A stretch of DNA of 64,000 bases from Streptococcus pseudopneumoniae (GCF_001073085.1 NZ_JVFV01000033.1:49272-113271); one strand, 5' to 3'; shown: positions 45,789-56,513, numbered from the stretch's first letter. Notes: generated from the letters alone by a model not told the origin. Translations and numbers: made by a program.

Positions 45789-46490
45789 TTATTTCCAGTC
45801 TTGTGTCCATTCATCCTTGATAGCATGATAAGCTGCTACTGGATCAGTGGCTTGAGTGATTGGGCGTCCGACAACGATATAGTCACTACCAATCTGATAA
45901 GCATCTGCAGGTGTCATAACTCGTTTTTGGTCTCCAACTGCAGCTCCTGATGGACGAATACCTGGTGTCAGACAGATAAAGTCTTGGTTGGTAGCTTCTT
46001 TGATGAGTTTCACTTCCTGAGCCGAACAAACCACACCATCCAAACCGGCTTCAGCAGTTTTCTTGGCATAGTGAATAACAGATTCTTGAAGGCTGGTTTG
46101 AATATTTTGAAAGTCTCTCATTTGTTCTTCAGAAGTTGAAGTCAACTGGGTAACAGCAATCAATTTGGCTTCTTTTCCAAAGCCTTCACGCGCAGCCTTC
46201 ATCATTTCAACACCACCTGCTGCGTGAACGTTGGTCATGTCAACGCCCAGATTAGACAAAACCTTCATGGCTGACTTGACCGTATTAGGTATATCATGGA
46301 GTTTGAGATCCAGAAAGACGCTATGTCCCAAGCCTTTCAAATAAGAAATAATTTCCGGACCTGTAGCGTAATAGAGCTCCATACCTACCTTTAGATAGAG
46401 GCTCTCTTCAGCTGGAAAAAGAGCTAAAAATTTCTTGACTGCCTCAAAACTTGGAAAATCAAGAGCAATAACTGGACGAGATTCGCGCAT
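45789..46490 (-). CDS. pyrF: Orotidine-5'-phosphate decarboxylase
   Basis: A 233-residue TIM-barrel enzyme that decarboxylates OMP to UMP. Catalytic Lys-Asp motif [12 protein letters not shown] and phosphate site near [14 protein letters not shown]. First gene of the pyrF-pyrE pair, 38 nt after the PyrR attenuator. Confidence 0.97.
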   Translation of the reverse strand: MRESRPVIALDFPSFEAVKKFLALFPAEESLYLKVGMELYYATGPEIISYLKGLGHSVFLDLKLHDIPNTVKSAMKVLSNLGVDMTNVHAAGGVEMMKAAREGFGKEAKLIAVTQLTSTSEEQMRDFQNIQTSLQESVIHYAKKTAEAGLDGVVCSAQEVKLIKEATNQDFICLTPGIRPSGAAVGDQKRVMTPADAYQIGSDYIVVGRPITQATDPVAAYHAIKDEWTQDWK

Positions 46491-46524
46491 ACTTTTCTCC
46501 TTTTACCTTTGTGAGCTAGAGAGC

Positions 46525-46628
46525 ATGAAAAAAGGAACCTGCCTACAGCAAGGTTCCACGAAAAATGGGTAGAGTCCACCCTTTCACCGTCTAACCTTAG
46601 CTGCCTCTCTGGACTGCTTTAAAGGTTT
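46525..46628 (-). promoter_or_regulatory. PyrR-binding attenuator leader of pyrF-pyrE
   Basis: Minus strand AGTCCAGAGAGGCAGCTAAGG (46596-46616) is the PyrR anti-antiterminator loop consensus. It is followed by an intrinsic terminator GGAACCTTGC/GCAGGTTCC with T-run at 46528-46557. UMP-bound PyrR would favour termination and shut pyrF-pyrE when pyrimidines are plentiful. Confidence 0.88.
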
Positions 46629-46634
46629 TTTACT

Positions 46635-46663
46635 ATTCTATTATTTAAAGCGGTACTTGTCAA
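46635..46663 (-). promoter_or_regulatory. pyrF promoter
   Basis: TTGACA (46658-46663), 17-bp spacer, TAGAAT (46635-46640) on the minus strand. Confidence 0.75.
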
Positions 46664-46730
46664 GTAAAAACCAGTAATTGAACTTATAGAAAACATGACT
46701 CATCATCAAGTCAACAGAATCATCTTAATC

Positions 46731-48029
46731 TTAACGACTCTGTGATTGTTGGGTTGTTTGATTTTGACTCTGAGTTTGATTCCCCTGCTCTTCTTGTTTT
46801 TTCTTTTCTTCTTCCTGCTTTTTCTTTTCCTCTTCTTTAGCTTTGATTCTTGCTTCTTCTAAAGCCTTATCCGTCAAGCTATAACTATAGATCCCGACTT
46901 CCATATCAATACCGCTCGGTACTGTTAATTGGGGTTTAATCTTACTATAGTAAGGTAATTTTTTACCTAGTTCTGATAAAGGAACCAAAATTTCGTCCGT
47001 ATCATACATGGTAATCTTGAGCAGATCACTGGTTACACTAGTTGGAGCCAATTCAATCGTTTTGATAGCCTGCTTAATCTCTGGGCTGATTTCAGCTAGT
47101 TGTTCAATCAAGGTTTTGACTTGCTGCTCATCGTTAAAGAGTACGGACATATAGGTTTCTGGAAGACTGACTAGACTAACTGGACTGGTTTCCACCGTCC
47201 CACTAGAAAGAATCGGATAATGGTCCTCTCCAGAAACATAATAGGCTACAATCCCGTATTCCTTGACCTGGATGGTGAAATTGGTCGGAAATTGATAGTG
47301 AATGCTAGCAGATTCAATCCAGTGATTGGACTTAATCATCTCAGCATGTTTGTCTTTATTGAGGAGCAGACCAAAGGTATAGTCACTATCACGAATCCCT
47401 GAAGCCTCTTTGATTTGGTCTGCATTGGTCTCTACCGTACCAGTAACCTCTATGTTTTTCAAAGTTGAGTATGGCGTCAAAAGATAGATGGAAAAGAACA
47501 AGACAAGCAAACTTGGGATTAGAATCGTAACAGCACGCCAGATATGAACACTTGGAATAGAAGGCTTAGCAATCTTTTCCTTAGACTTAGTTCTCTTTTC
47601 TTCTACTTTTGTTTCTTCAGATTTTTCTTCAGATTTTTCATCCTCTTCTTCTACTTGTTCTGTCTCAGTAGTTTCCTCCTCATTTTCAAGCGAGGACTGG
47701 TCTTCTGCACTTTCCTTCTGCTCTTCAGGATTAGAATCTGAATCCTCTTCCTCCTCAGTGTCCTCAGATAAGTCTGACTCTTGTTCTTCCTTGGTCTCTT
47801 CTTCAACCTTTTTACGCAGATATTCACGGTTCTGCTTCTGCCACTCTGATAAAGTGGTTTCTTCTTCCAGAGCTTTTGCAACTTCTTTTTTATTGGTATC
47901 TGCTTGGGCCTTTTCTTTGGCTAGTTGGGCCTCTTCTTCAGCTTTTTTTTGAAGATATTCTTGATTTCGTTTTTGCCACTCTGACAATTCCTTGCCTTGA
48001 GTTGGCTCTTGTTTCTTATCCTTTGACAT
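46731..48029 (-). CDS. divIB: Cell division protein DivIB/FtsQ
   Basis: A 432-residue division protein. A cytoplasmic acidic N-terminus (1-165) is followed by one membrane helix (about 168-190), the POTRA domain (LKNIEVTGTVETNADQIKEA) and the beta domain. It stabilises FtsL and DivIC at the septum. The N-terminus has two near copies of LSEWQKxNxEYLxKKxEEE at 15-33 and 60-78. The C-tail is rich in Lys, Glu and Gln (EEKKKQEEEKKKQEEQGNQ). Follows murG by 9 nt in murD-murG-divIB. Confidence 0.96.
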   Translation of the reverse strand: MSKDKKQEPTQGKELSEWQKRNQEYLQKKAEEEAQLAKEKAQADTNKKEVAKALEEETTLSEWQKQNREYLRKKVEEETKEEQESDLSEDTEEEEDSDSNPEEQKESAEDQSSLENEEETTETEQVEEEDEKSEEKSEETKVEEKRTKSKEKIAKPSIPSVHIWRAVTILIPSLLVLFFSIYLLTPYSTLKNIEVTGTVETNADQIKEASGIRDSDYTFGLLLNKDKHAEMIKSNHWIESASIHYQFPTNFTIQVKEYGIVAYYVSGEDHYPILSSGTVETSPVSLVSLPETYMSVLFNDEQQVKTLIEQLAEISPEIKQAIKTIELAPTSVTSDLLKITMYDTDEILVPLSELGKKLPYYSKIKPQLTVPSGIDMEVGIYSYSLTDKALEEARIKAKEEEKKKQEEEKKKQEEQGNQTQSQNQTTQQSQSR

Positions 48030-48038
48030 CGATTTTCC

Positions 48039-49097
48039 TTATGATAGATCTTTTTTTAGTAGCGCATAAAAATCCGCCACAGATTTTAATTCATGAGAAT
48101 TCTTCATCGTGTTCTGGTAGTCTTCTTTGTGGGTCAAAAGCTTGCTTACTTTTTCTTCTAAAGTAGACAAGGTCAATTCGCCCTCTTGCAACTCCTCAGC
48201 ATAGCCTTTTTTCACAAAGTAAGCCGCATTTTCAATCTGATCTCCACGGCTAGCTTCACGCCCTAGAGGGACAATGACATGCAATTTAGCCATAGCAAGA
48301 AGTTCAAAAATAGTATTGGCACCACCACGAGTGATGACTACATCAGCCATATTCATGAGCGGTTGATAGAGTTCAGTCACGTAGTCAACACGGTAGAGGT
48401 TTGAACTTAGTTCATTTAAGCTAGCATCCCCTGTTAGGTTGATGATATTATAACGACTAGTCAGCTCTTCCTTATGGTCTGTAACTAATTGGTTAAAGAC
48501 ACGCGCACCAGCAGAACCTCCGACGAAAAGAAGAGTTGGTAGCTTATCATTGAAAGAAGTTCGGATATCCACCATTTCTTCAGGCTCTTCCATAATTGGT
48601 CCAGAAACCTTGGTCACGGCTCCTACATGCTCTACTTTAGTGAGGCTAGACGCTTGCTCAAAAGTAGAGTACATTTTAGTCGCAAATTTATAGGCGATTT
48701 TATTGGCCAATCCCATAGAGAGATCAGACTCGTGGATGAAGACTGGTACTCTGCATACTCGCGCTGCAATAACAGGCGGAACAGATACAAATCCACCCTT
48801 AGAAAAGAGGGCTTGTGGACGAACTCGAAGCATGATAAAGAGCGATTGAAGAATTCCAAAAGCAACCTTAAAGACGTCAACCATATTTTGCCATGAGAAA
48901 TAACGGCGTAGTTTCCCTGTAGCAATAGAATGGAAGGTGACATCTAAACCTGACTTGAGAATTTCATGATGCTCAATCCCGTTTTTGTCACCGATATAGT
49001 GGACTTCCCAGCCATCTTCGATAAACTTAGGCATTAACAAAAGGTTTAGGGTAACGTGTCCAACCGTTCCCCCACCTGTAAATACTATTTTTTTCAT
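48039..49097 (-). CDS. murG: UDP-N-acetylglucosamine--lipid-I N-acetylglucosamine transferase
   Basis: A 352-residue GT28 glycosyltransferase that adds GlcNAc to lipid I to make lipid II on the inner face of the membrane. The N-terminal glycine loop reads [14 protein letters not shown], the streptococcal variant of GGTGGHxxP, and the donor loop is [13 protein letters not shown]. Lies 1 nt after murD. Confidence 0.97.
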   Translation of the reverse strand: MKKIVFTGGGTVGHVTLNLLLMPKFIEDGWEVHYIGDKNGIEHHEILKSGLDVTFHSIATGKLRRYFSWQNMVDVFKVAFGILQSLFIMLRVRPQALFSKGGFVSVPPVIAARVCRVPVFIHESDLSMGLANKIAYKFATKMYSTFEQASSLTKVEHVGAVTKVSGPIMEEPEEMVDIRTSFNDKLPTLLFVGGSAGARVFNQLVTDHKEELTSRYNIINLTGDASLNELSSNLYRVDYVTELYQPLMNMADVVITRGGANTIFELLAMAKLHVIVPLGREASRGDQIENAAYFVKKGYAEELQEGELTLSTLEEKVSKLLTHKEDYQNTMKNSHELKSVADFYALLKKDLS

Positions 49098-49098
49098 A

Positions 49099-50451
49099 TT
49101 ATCCCTTTAACTCCGCTACAGTGTCGATGAAAAGATCTCCACGTACCTCAAAGTTGGCATACATATCCCAGCTAGCATTAGCAGGACTGAGGAGAACCAC
49201 ATCTCCTTCTTCCGCAAGTTCATAAGCCTTTCGAGTTGCGTCAGCAATATCTGTTGCATCCACATAAGCTACACCAGCCTTATCCGCTGCACGTTTGACA
49301 CGCTCTGCAGATTGGCCGAGGATGACCATTTTCTTCAGTCCAGTGATGTCTGGAACCAACTCGTCAAACTCATTGCCACGGTCCAACCCACCAGCAATCA
49401 AGATAACCTTGCTATTGTCAAATCCTGACAAGGCTTTTTGAGTTGCTAAGATATTGGTTGACTTACTATCGTTGTAGAATTTCACACCCTTGATTTCATC
49501 TACATACTGGAGACGGTGTTTAACTCCACCAAAGGCTGACAAGGTTTCCTTGATGATTTCATTGTCCACACCACGAAGTTTAGCTACAGCAATGGTTGCA
49601 AGAGCATTTTCCACATTGTGGCTACCAGGAACTCCGATTTCATCAGCTGCCATGACTTTTTCACCACGGAAGTAAAGAAGACCATCTTCAAGATAAGCAC
49701 CGTCAACCTTTTCAAGGGTTGAGAATGGTACTACAGTCGCGTTTGTATTTGTAGCAAGCTCTTTAGCTAATTCCTGGTTGAAGTTCAATACTAAGTAATC
49801 AGCCGCTGTCATATTGCTTTGAATATTCCACTTAGCTTCGACATAGGCTTCAAAAGAACCGTGATAGTCAATATGTGTTGGCATAAGGTTGGTGATAACA
49901 GCAATTTCAGGATGGAATTCCTGAATTCCCATTAATTGGAAAGAAGAAAGTTCCATCACAAGAGTGTCCTTATCTGTGGCAGTTTGAGCCACTTGACTAG
50001 CAGGATAACCGATGTTACCTGATAAGAGGCCATTTTGCCCAGCTGCAGTCAGAACTTCTCCAATCATGGTTGTGGTCGTAGTCTTACCATTTGAACCAGT
50101 AATACCAACAATCGGTGCATCAGAAATCAAGTAGGCCAACTCAACCTCTGTCAAGACTGGAATGCCTTTTTCTAGCGCTTTTTCAATCATAGGATTGCTA
50201 TAAGGAATACCAGGGTTTTTCACCATGAGGGCAAAATCTTCATCCAACAATTCCAAGGGATGACCGCCAGTTACAACCTTGATGCCCTCTTCCAAGAGAC
50301 TTTGTGCTGCTGGATTTTCCTCAAAAGGCTTGCCATCATTAACTGTTACAATGGCACCTAACTTATCCAAGAGACGAGCTGCAGACTCACCTGATTTAGC
50401 TAAACCTAGGACTAATACTTTCTTATTTTCAAATTGATCAATTCGTTTCAT
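49099..50451 (-). CDS. murD: UDP-N-acetylmuramoylalanine--D-glutamate ligase
   Basis: A 450-residue Mur ligase adding D-glutamate to UDP-MurNAc-L-Ala. ATP loop [16 protein letters not shown] near 115, ligand-binding HNVENALA, and C-terminal [10 protein letters not shown] are present. First gene of murD-murG-divIB. Confidence 0.97.
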   Translation of the reverse strand: MKRIDQFENKKVLVLGLAKSGESAARLLDKLGAIVTVNDGKPFEENPAAQSLLEEGIKVVTGGHPLELLDEDFALMVKNPGIPYSNPMIEKALEKGIPVLTEVELAYLISDAPIVGITGSNGKTTTTTMIGEVLTAAGQNGLLSGNIGYPASQVAQTATDKDTLVMELSSFQLMGIQEFHPEIAVITNLMPTHIDYHGSFEAYVEAKWNIQSNMTAADYLVLNFNQELAKELATNTNATVVPFSTLEKVDGAYLEDGLLYFRGEKVMAADEIGVPGSHNVENALATIAVAKLRGVDNEIIKETLSAFGGVKHRLQYVDEIKGVKFYNDSKSTNILATQKALSGFDNSKVILIAGGLDRGNEFDELVPDITGLKKMVILGQSAERVKRAADKAGVAYVDATDIADATRKAYELAEEGDVVLLSPANASWDMYANFEVRGDLFIDTVAELKG

Positions 50452-50497
50452 ATCTAGAACTCCATTTCTACTCTTACTATTTTACCATTTTTATGAA

Positions 50498-50524
50498 AAT
50501 AAAAAAGCCACAAAGGGCTTTCTT
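50498..50524 (-). terminator. Terminator of the ABC transporter operon before murD
   Basis: AAAGCCC-TTTGT-GGCTTT hairpin with TTTTTT on the minus strand, after the FtsX-type permease stop. Confidence 0.75.
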
Positions 50525-50546
50525 ATTTGTTTTTGTCCTCTACCAA

Positions 50547-53252
50547 TTATTCTACAGACTTGAGGGCTTCTAGCATATCCACCTTTCGGAGATAATGATT
50601 GACAAAAACTCCTAGGATGGTCAAAATGACACTGACGGCTAGAACTGGAATGAGATAAACTTCCCAGCCGACCTTTGGTTGAAAACGGAAGGTACCGGGT
50701 GCGATCATCTGAATGAGAAATTGATGGAGATAAAAGCCTGATACCAATCCTACAATCATTCCAATTAGTGACAATAGGATGGTCTCCCGATAGATGTAAA
50801 GGGTCACTTCTTTGTTATGAAAACCAAGAACCTTGATGGTTGAGAGTTCCCGAATCCGTTCAGCAACATTGATATTGGTCAAATTATAGAGAATCACAAT
50901 GGCTAATAGCACCGATACCAGTACCAAAATCGCCATGGTATGATTCAGAGAATTGGCAAAACTTTCAAAGAGCTGAATGGTTGAGGCGTTTTGAACGAGG
51001 CCACTGACAGCAGCTAGATCCATAAATTCTCCTGCGACTCTTTCAGTATTCCCTTCACTTTTATCCTTAAGTTGGACCAGATAGGTGTTCATCTTGGGAG
51101 CTTGACCATATATCTCCTCATAGGTCGCCTGATTCATATAAACAAAATGGCCTACGTAGTGTTCGGTAATGGCTCCAACCTTAAAGGTTTTTCCATCTAT
51201 CGTAAAGTTGTCACCAAGGGAAACTCCTGCCAACTGGGCTAATTTTTCAGTCAGAACAAGTCCGTTAGATAAGCTCAGTTTTTCCCCATTTTTTTCTAAA
51301 TGGACAAAGGGATCCAGGTCATCTTGATCCGTTACCATGATGGTCACGGTTTGAACACCTGCCTTGCCAGCATACTTTTCCTCAACCTGTTTGGAAGAAA
51401 TTAAACGATAGTTTTCAACTTCATCACTCTGCAATTTTTCTTCTAGCTTTGCCTTATCAGAATCTGAAGCTCGAGAATTGACAGAGAGAATCATCTGATA
51501 TTGTTGCAGATCATTAAACTGTCTGTCAGCAACTCCTACCACAGAAGATTGAATGCCAAGCCCTGCAAAGAGGAGGGCTACTGAACCTGCAACCCCAAAA
51601 ATGGTCATCAGCATGCGTTGTTTGTAACGGAAAATATTGCGGGCAGTTACCTTTTGGGTAAAGCTCAAATGAGACCAGATAAAGGTTATCCGCTCCAAGA
51701 AAATCTTTGAGCCCTTGACTGGTGGTTTGGGTAGTAATAATTGCGCTGCTTCTTCATGCAATTCTCTGCGAGATACAAGGTAGGCAGGTAAAACGCTAGC
51801 TATTAAGCTTAGTCCCAGAGCCAAGCAACTATAGGTCCAATAGAAATTCTGCTGACTCTCTCCAACAATCATTCGCTCAGTGATAATATGAGAGATTGTA
51901 GGTGCCAAGACGTAATGCCCAAGCAAGATTCCTAGAAGGGTTCCAAGAGTTCCAGCAACCAGACCATAAATCACAAACTTAGCAATGATGTCTTTGCTGT
52001 GGTAGCCTAGAGCTTTGAAAATACCAGCATTGGTTCTTTCCTCATCTACAAATCGTGTCATGGTGGTAAAGGTAACCATGGCTGCAACGGCATAGAGAAC
52101 GACTGGAAAGATATTCCCTACGGCACGAATACTCATAGCCGAGTTACTATACATGAGGTAACCTTGACTAGTAGGAGAACTCTTGCGATTGTAGACATGA
52201 TAGGTTGGCTCTGTTAGAGCATTGACCTCATCCTGACTAGCCTGCCACTTAGCCTTTTCCTTAGTAAGATCTGTTTCGGCTTGGCTCAGCTTTTCCTTTT
52301 CTTGCTTTAGTTGTTCTTTTGCTTCTCCTAACTGACTAGATGCTTGACTTTTTTGTGGTTCTGGTAGTTGACCTAACTGGGCCTCTTGACCTTGAAGCCG
52401 ACTCTCGATATCCTGTAGGCGTTTCTTGCCAGCTGTCAAGTCGGTCTCTGCCTCATCTAGCTGTTTCTTGCCCTCATCAAGAGACTCTTGAGCGTCCTTT
52501 TTCATTTTCTCTAGTCGCGCTTGTCCATTATCAGCAACTAGTTCCTTGAGAGTTGCCTCTTCTTCCTCTAGCTTCTTTTCGTAATCACTAGAGAAGGGAT
52601 TGACATCTGTTAAACTAGCAAAATGCAGGCGGGCAATCGTGTAAACAGAGCTCTTAAAATTTTCTTCAGTTACGACACCATAGGCTGCTAGATTCCCATT
52701 ACCACTGGCTGAACTCCCCATATCCGTTTTTGAGAAAATATCTGGAGAGTGGACGAAGCCTGTAATGGTATAACTATCCCGCTTCAACTGAGAATTGCTG
52801 CCCTTCTTTTGACTCAAATGAATGACTTGCCCAATTTGATAGTGATCTTTCCAAAAATCAGCTAGAGCCAATTCATCTTCTTTTTCAGGCAAACGCCCTT
52901 CCGTTACTTGAAATTTTGAAATCTTTTCAGTATTTGAAAAGATCCGTATGGCATCTTCACTGTTTGCCAGAGTCAAATCTGTCATATAACCAAATTCGAC
53001 ATCTGCTCCTGATAGAGTTTGTAATTCTTCCTGGTCTGCCTGATCTAGACCATAATCTGCTATGACGGTCATATCTGCCGCATTAGTATCTTTCAGATAA
53101 GCCCAAGCTGTTCGCTCCATATTGGGACTGGCTACTTTGAGACCAACCACGGCTAAAGAACCTAACATCATCAGAGTTAGGATGGATAAAAATCGTCCCT
53201 TTGAACCTGTGAAAGACTGGAGCAGGTCTTTCCAATATGTCTTTCTTTTCAT
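50547..53252 (-). CDS. FtsX/MacB-type ABC transporter permease
   Basis: A 901-residue permease with two FtsX-like membrane blocks and a large external coiled-coil domain (about 270-365, Glu/Lys/Gln repeats) between the first helix and the second block. Start at 53252 (MKRKTYWKDLLQSF), 1 nt after the ATPase stop; the track-type long frame to 53321 would overlap it. The large extracytoplasmic domain and partner ATPase match peptide or lipoprotein-handling transporters. Substrate unknown. Confidence 0.9.
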   Translation of the reverse strand: MKRKTYWKDLLQSFTGSKGRFLSILTLMMLGSLAVVGLKVASPNMERTAWAYLKDTNAADMTVIADYGLDQADQEELQTLSGADVEFGYMTDLTLANSEDAIRIFSNTEKISKFQVTEGRLPEKEDELALADFWKDHYQIGQVIHLSQKKGSNSQLKRDSYTITGFVHSPDIFSKTDMGSSASGNGNLAAYGVVTEENFKSSVYTIARLHFASLTDVNPFSSDYEKKLEEEEATLKELVADNGQARLEKMKKDAQESLDEGKKQLDEAETDLTAGKKRLQDIESRLQGQEAQLGQLPEPQKSQASSQLGEAKEQLKQEKEKLSQAETDLTKEKAKWQASQDEVNALTEPTYHVYNRKSSPTSQGYLMYSNSAMSIRAVGNIFPVVLYAVAAMVTFTTMTRFVDEERTNAGIFKALGYHSKDIIAKFVIYGLVAGTLGTLLGILLGHYVLAPTISHIITERMIVGESQQNFYWTYSCLALGLSLIASVLPAYLVSRRELHEEAAQLLLPKPPVKGSKIFLERITFIWSHLSFTQKVTARNIFRYKQRMLMTIFGVAGSVALLFAGLGIQSSVVGVADRQFNDLQQYQMILSVNSRASDSDKAKLEEKLQSDEVENYRLISSKQVEEKYAGKAGVQTVTIMVTDQDDLDPFVHLEKNGEKLSLSNGLVLTEKLAQLAGVSLGDNFTIDGKTFKVGAITEHYVGHFVYMNQATYEEIYGQAPKMNTYLVQLKDKSEGNTERVAGEFMDLAAVSGLVQNASTIQLFESFANSLNHTMAILVLVSVLLAIVILYNLTNINVAERIRELSTIKVLGFHNKEVTLYIYRETILLSLIGMIVGLVSGFYLHQFLIQMIAPGTFRFQPKVGWEVYLIPVLAVSVILTILGVFVNHYLRKVDMLEALKSVE

Positions 53253-53253
53253 C

Positions 53254-53955
53254 TTAGTACTCCAAATCATCAATATCCTGTGGTTGAGGATTGAGGACAA
53301 CACTCTTGACACTGGCATCATGCATCTGAATCACCCGATCAGCTATTGGAGCTAGGGAAGCATTATGGGTCACGATGATAACAGTAGCCCCCTTCTTACG
53401 TGACATATCTTGAAGAATCTTTAGAACCTGCTTACCAGTCTGGTAGTCCAAAGCTCCCGTTGGTTCATCACAAAGGAGAATTTTGGGATTTTTAGCCACG
53501 GCTCGAGCAATGGATACCCGTTGTTGCTCACCGCCTGACAGCTGAGCTGGAAAGTTATTTAGACGGTGCCCTAAGCCTACATCCTTGAGAACCTGCTCAG
53601 GATCCAAGGCATCGGCAACAATTTCTGAAGCTAGCTCAACATTTTCCTTAGCAGTCAAGTTAGAAACCAAATTGTAAAACTGAAAGACAAAGCCAACGTC
53701 ATCTCTACGATAGTTAGTTCTCTGATGAGAAGTGAAATTCGAGATATTGGTCCCATCAATCCAGACTTGCCCTTCATCGTTTGTATCCATACCACCAAGA
53801 ATATTTAAAACGGTTGACTTCCCTGCACCAGATGAACCAAGGATAATGACTAGTTCTCCCTTTTCAATCTCGAAGCTGACATCTCGATTGGCCACGATTT
53901 CCGTATCTCCAGTATGATACCTCTTATAGCTATTTTTCATTTCAATATAAGCCAT
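53254..53955 (-). CDS. ABC transporter ATPase (LolD/MacB type)
   Basis: A 233-residue ATPase with Walker [10 protein letters not shown], signature [10 protein letters not shown] and Walker [12 protein letters not shown], the typical LolD/MacB form. It is coupled to the 901-residue permease by a 1-nt gap. Upstream ribosome site AGGAGAT. Confidence 0.95.
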   Translation of the reverse strand: MAYIEMKNSYKRYHTGDTEIVANRDVSFEIEKGELVIILGSSGAGKSTVLNILGGMDTNDEGQVWIDGTNISNFTSHQRTNYRRDDVGFVFQFYNLVSNLTAKENVELASEIVADALDPEQVLKDVGLGHRLNNFPAQLSGGEQQRVSIARAVAKNPKILLCDEPTGALDYQTGKQVLKILQDMSRKKGATVIIVTHNASLAPIADRVIQMHDASVKSVVLNPQPQDIDDLEY

Positions 53956-54008
53956 CCTATCTCCTCCTCTTCTCCTATTTTCATCTTTATTATAACTCTT
54001 TTGATAGC

Positions 54009-54038
54009 AAAAAAGCCATCTAATGATGACTTTTTTTA
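54009..54038 (-). terminator. Terminator of the second ABC pair
   Basis: AAAAAGTCATC/GATGGCTTTTTT hairpin on the minus strand, about 120 nt past the permease stop. Confidence 0.7.
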
Positions 54039-54160
54039 CGGCTCATATTTTGAGAGTCTCCTGATATTCGTTTTCCCTCGTTTTTTATAGCTAACAATAA
54101 TTCGGATGTTCTTTCTTATTATTATTTGCATGGAGTAGTTATCAAGTGGAAATAGGAAAA

Positions 54161-55345
54161 CTAACACCTATTTAACATACTCTTTTTTCGTGAATTTCCC
54201 AAACTTTCGATAAATAGAATTCCCAATAGCAAAAGAATTATCGTGCAAGGCAGTAAGACTAGCCCCGTACCCCAATTTAGATTGACATTATCAATCTGCT
54301 TAGGTAATCTTCCAGACAAAATCTCCACTGAACGCAAGTAAGTAAAGGGAATCAGATGCGCAATCCTTTGAAGAGGCTGAATGGTTTGGATACCAAACAA
54401 TAAGCCGACAATCCCAATAAGTGACAGAAAGAGGATAGGCATTTTTTGCTTGAAAAAGTATGCAATCAAATAGACGACTTCCACAATAACGATAAAAGCT
54501 AAGAAAGCTAAGAGCAAGCTAGGAAATAACACATCTTGTATCTTCCCAATAGTTACTTCTTGATTGGTTAAGTTATAAATCGGGTAGGGGTAATCTAACT
54601 GTCCAAAACCGCTTATCAGACTTCCCACTAGAAAAGAAAATCCACAGATTCCGATAAACAGCACGGTTACATAGCTCACCCCAACTCCAAGAGAGGACAT
54701 GGCAAATGAAACTTTTGAAAAAGGATATAACTGAGCTGTGTCCAGATGATTTTGATATCTTTCTGCGAACAGTTGTGTTAGCATAAAAATAATAGCAACC
54801 ACAAACAAGCTTGGGATGATAACCTCTAAAATCCAGACAATCTGATCAATCCCGTGGGTCGGATAATATAAATTGTGCGCTTTTATGTTCAAGGGATATA
54901 GGGCTTGGTAAGTCTTTCGTTCGCGGTCAACCGCCATTTTTAAGTCAGAGCTAGAAGTCGGTTGCTTCGATACAATTTCATAACTCTTTTCCTCAGCTTG
55001 CCACTGCAAATAGTAGGCTTCTTTCCAGCGTCCTTCTTTTAACAAAGCCAGAATTTCTTTCTTTTGAGTCAAAAGATTTTTTTGCAATTCTAAATTTTCT
55101 TTAGCAAACTGGTATTCCTCCGAGCTGGTGTCAGATATTTGGGAGAGTTTCTCTTCATATCCATTGATGACTCTCTCACGGTCTACAAGACTAGTTTCCA
55201 ACTCTCTCTCCAAGCTGACTGAGTTCGCAGTCCGACTATTGAAATAAAAGGTGACACCGAGTACAGATACAAATAAAGCTAAGACAATCCAATTTAAGCG
55301 ACTTTTGAAAACTTTTTTCAATAAAAATAGACTAACATCTTTCAT
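54161..55345 (-). CDS. ABC transporter permease of unknown substrate
   Basis: A 394-residue membrane protein with an N-terminal helix, a coiled-coil external segment (about 40-150) and five or so C-terminal helices. It resembles ABC-2 type permeases of bacteriocin or lantibiotic self-protection systems. Lies 3 nt after its ATPase and behind a frameshifted secreted peptide, which suggests peptide export or immunity. Confidence 0.8.
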   Translation of the reverse strand: MKDVSLFLLKKVFKSRLNWIVLALFVSVLGVTFYFNSRTANSVSLERELETSLVDRERVINGYEEKLSQISDTSSEEYQFAKENLELQKNLLTQKKEILALLKEGRWKEAYYLQWQAEEKSYEIVSKQPTSSSDLKMAVDRERKTYQALYPLNIKAHNLYYPTHGIDQIVWILEVIIPSLFVVAIIFMLTQLFAERYQNHLDTAQLYPFSKVSFAMSSLGVGVSYVTVLFIGICGFSFLVGSLISGFGQLDYPYPIYNLTNQEVTIGKIQDVLFPSLLLAFLAFIVIVEVVYLIAYFFKQKMPILFLSLIGIVGLLFGIQTIQPLQRIAHLIPFTYLRSVEILSGRLPKQIDNVNLNWGTGLVLLPCTIILLLLGILFIESLGNSRKKSMLNRC

Positions 55346-55348
55346 AAA

Positions 55349-55936
55349 CTAAACCTCTTCTATCTGTCCCTGACGAATGGTTACTACTCTATCGCAGACA
55401 TCAACTAGTTCCTCTTTGTAGTGGGAACTTAAAAGAACCAGCTGCTCTTGTCTATCGATTTCTGCTAGCCTATCAAAAAATTTCTGTCGATAATACTCAT
55501 CTAAGCCATTTGTAATCTCATCCATGAGCCAGCATTTCGCCTGACTGAGAAAATACATGGCAATCACCAAGCGTTGCTTCATGCCTAAGGAATACTTGTG
55601 AATGGGAAGGCTGATATAATCAGACATTTCCCAGTAGGCGATTTCATCCCTCAAGTTCAGGTCTGACTTCCAGATATTTTTTATAAGACGAAGGTAGTCC
55701 ATCCCACTTAGGTTACCATCCAGCCATTCAACACTTTCATAATAAAATAAAGAAGGAGGGACTGCGATATTTCCACTACTTATGGGAATTAAGTTGCTAA
55801 TGGCGCGGAACAGTGTCGTCTTTCCAGAGCCATTGATAGCAAGAACGCCATAAATCCTACCTTTTTCAAAGGTGAAATCTACATCTTGTAAAATGATTTG
55901 TCGCGTTTTTAAGGTAACATGAGTAAGCCTTAACAT
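55349..55936 (-). CDS. Short ABC transporter ATPase
   Basis: A 195-residue ATPase, short for the class because helical subdomain loops are trimmed. Walker A GVLAINGSGKTT and signature YSLGMKQRLVIA with Walker B CWLMDEITNGLDEY; the H-loop SSHYKEE is intact. Ribosome site AAGGAGGG 6 nt upstream. Probable partner of the 394-residue permease. Confidence 0.88.
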   Translation of the reverse strand: MLRLTHVTLKTRQIILQDVDFTFEKGRIYGVLAINGSGKTTLFRAISNLIPISSGNIAVPPSLFYYESVEWLDGNLSGMDYLRLIKNIWKSDLNLRDEIAYWEMSDYISLPIHKYSLGMKQRLVIAMYFLSQAKCWLMDEITNGLDEYYRQKFFDRLAEIDRQEQLVLLSSHYKEELVDVCDRVVTIRQGQIEEV

Positions 55937-55968
55937 ATCAAACCCTCCTTTTTCTCACTCTTTAACGA

Positions 55969-56231
55969 TTAAAAGTCTCCGCTGTAGTAGTTTATAACCT
56001 CATAACAATAGAAATACCAGCCAGAACCTACTTTATACTCTGAATAGCTGTAATAACGAAACCACGACGGAATGTTAATATAGCTATATCTGTGGTAATT
56101 CATACAAGACTTATAGTAGGTATTCCAATCATACCAATAGCTTTTAAGAACGCTCACAGCAGATACACTGGACTGAAAAAGACCAATAGATAACAAACTA
56201 GCTAATAAAACGACTTTGGCTGACTTTTCAT
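55969..56231 (-). pseudogene. Frameshifted small secreted, tyrosine-rich peptide
   Basis: After a putative start ATG at 56231 the frame runs ATG-AAAA-GTC and stops after nine codons. Reading one base later gives the natural signal-peptide sequence KSAKVVLLASLLSIGLFQSS with VSA-V as a probable cleavage site, then a mature segment very rich in Tyr, Ser and Trp (about 60 residues, ending NYYSGDF). One extra A (ATGAAAAAGTCA) would restore M-K-K-S-A-K-V. The only in-frame start otherwise is TTG at 56196 inside the signal peptide, without a ribosome site. It lies upstream of the ABC pair. The fold is unknown; the Tyr-rich, secreted pattern is compatible with a lactococcin-972-like bacteriocin. Confidence 0.65.
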
Positions 56232-56513
56232 TGCATTTATATCACCGTTATTTAAAACGCTTTCATTATATCATTTTCCCCGTTTTTATACAACAGTTCC
56301 CATTTGTTTTAATAATATATAACACGTAGAAGTTAGCTAGTCATACTTTCTAAAAATAAGATTGTTTAACTAGCATAGAGAAAATATGGGATGTGATTTC
56401 ATTTGATAAAATGGCTTAGGCTAAGACTAGCCTTGGTTTAGCTGACTAAACATCTTCAAGGGAACCTGCTATCAAATGAAAGGTAATTTATGAATAAGAA
56501 GCCAGCTCTGTCT
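56232..56513. other. Gene-free stretch upstream of the peptide gene
   Basis: About 280 bp, A+T rich. Contains the ribosome region of the peptide gene and no supported ORF. Nothing else recognised. Confidence 0.4.

Noticed and set aside
56196..56198. TTG start for the secreted peptide
   Set aside because: It would cut the signal peptide in half and has no ribosome site; the frameshift explanation fits better.
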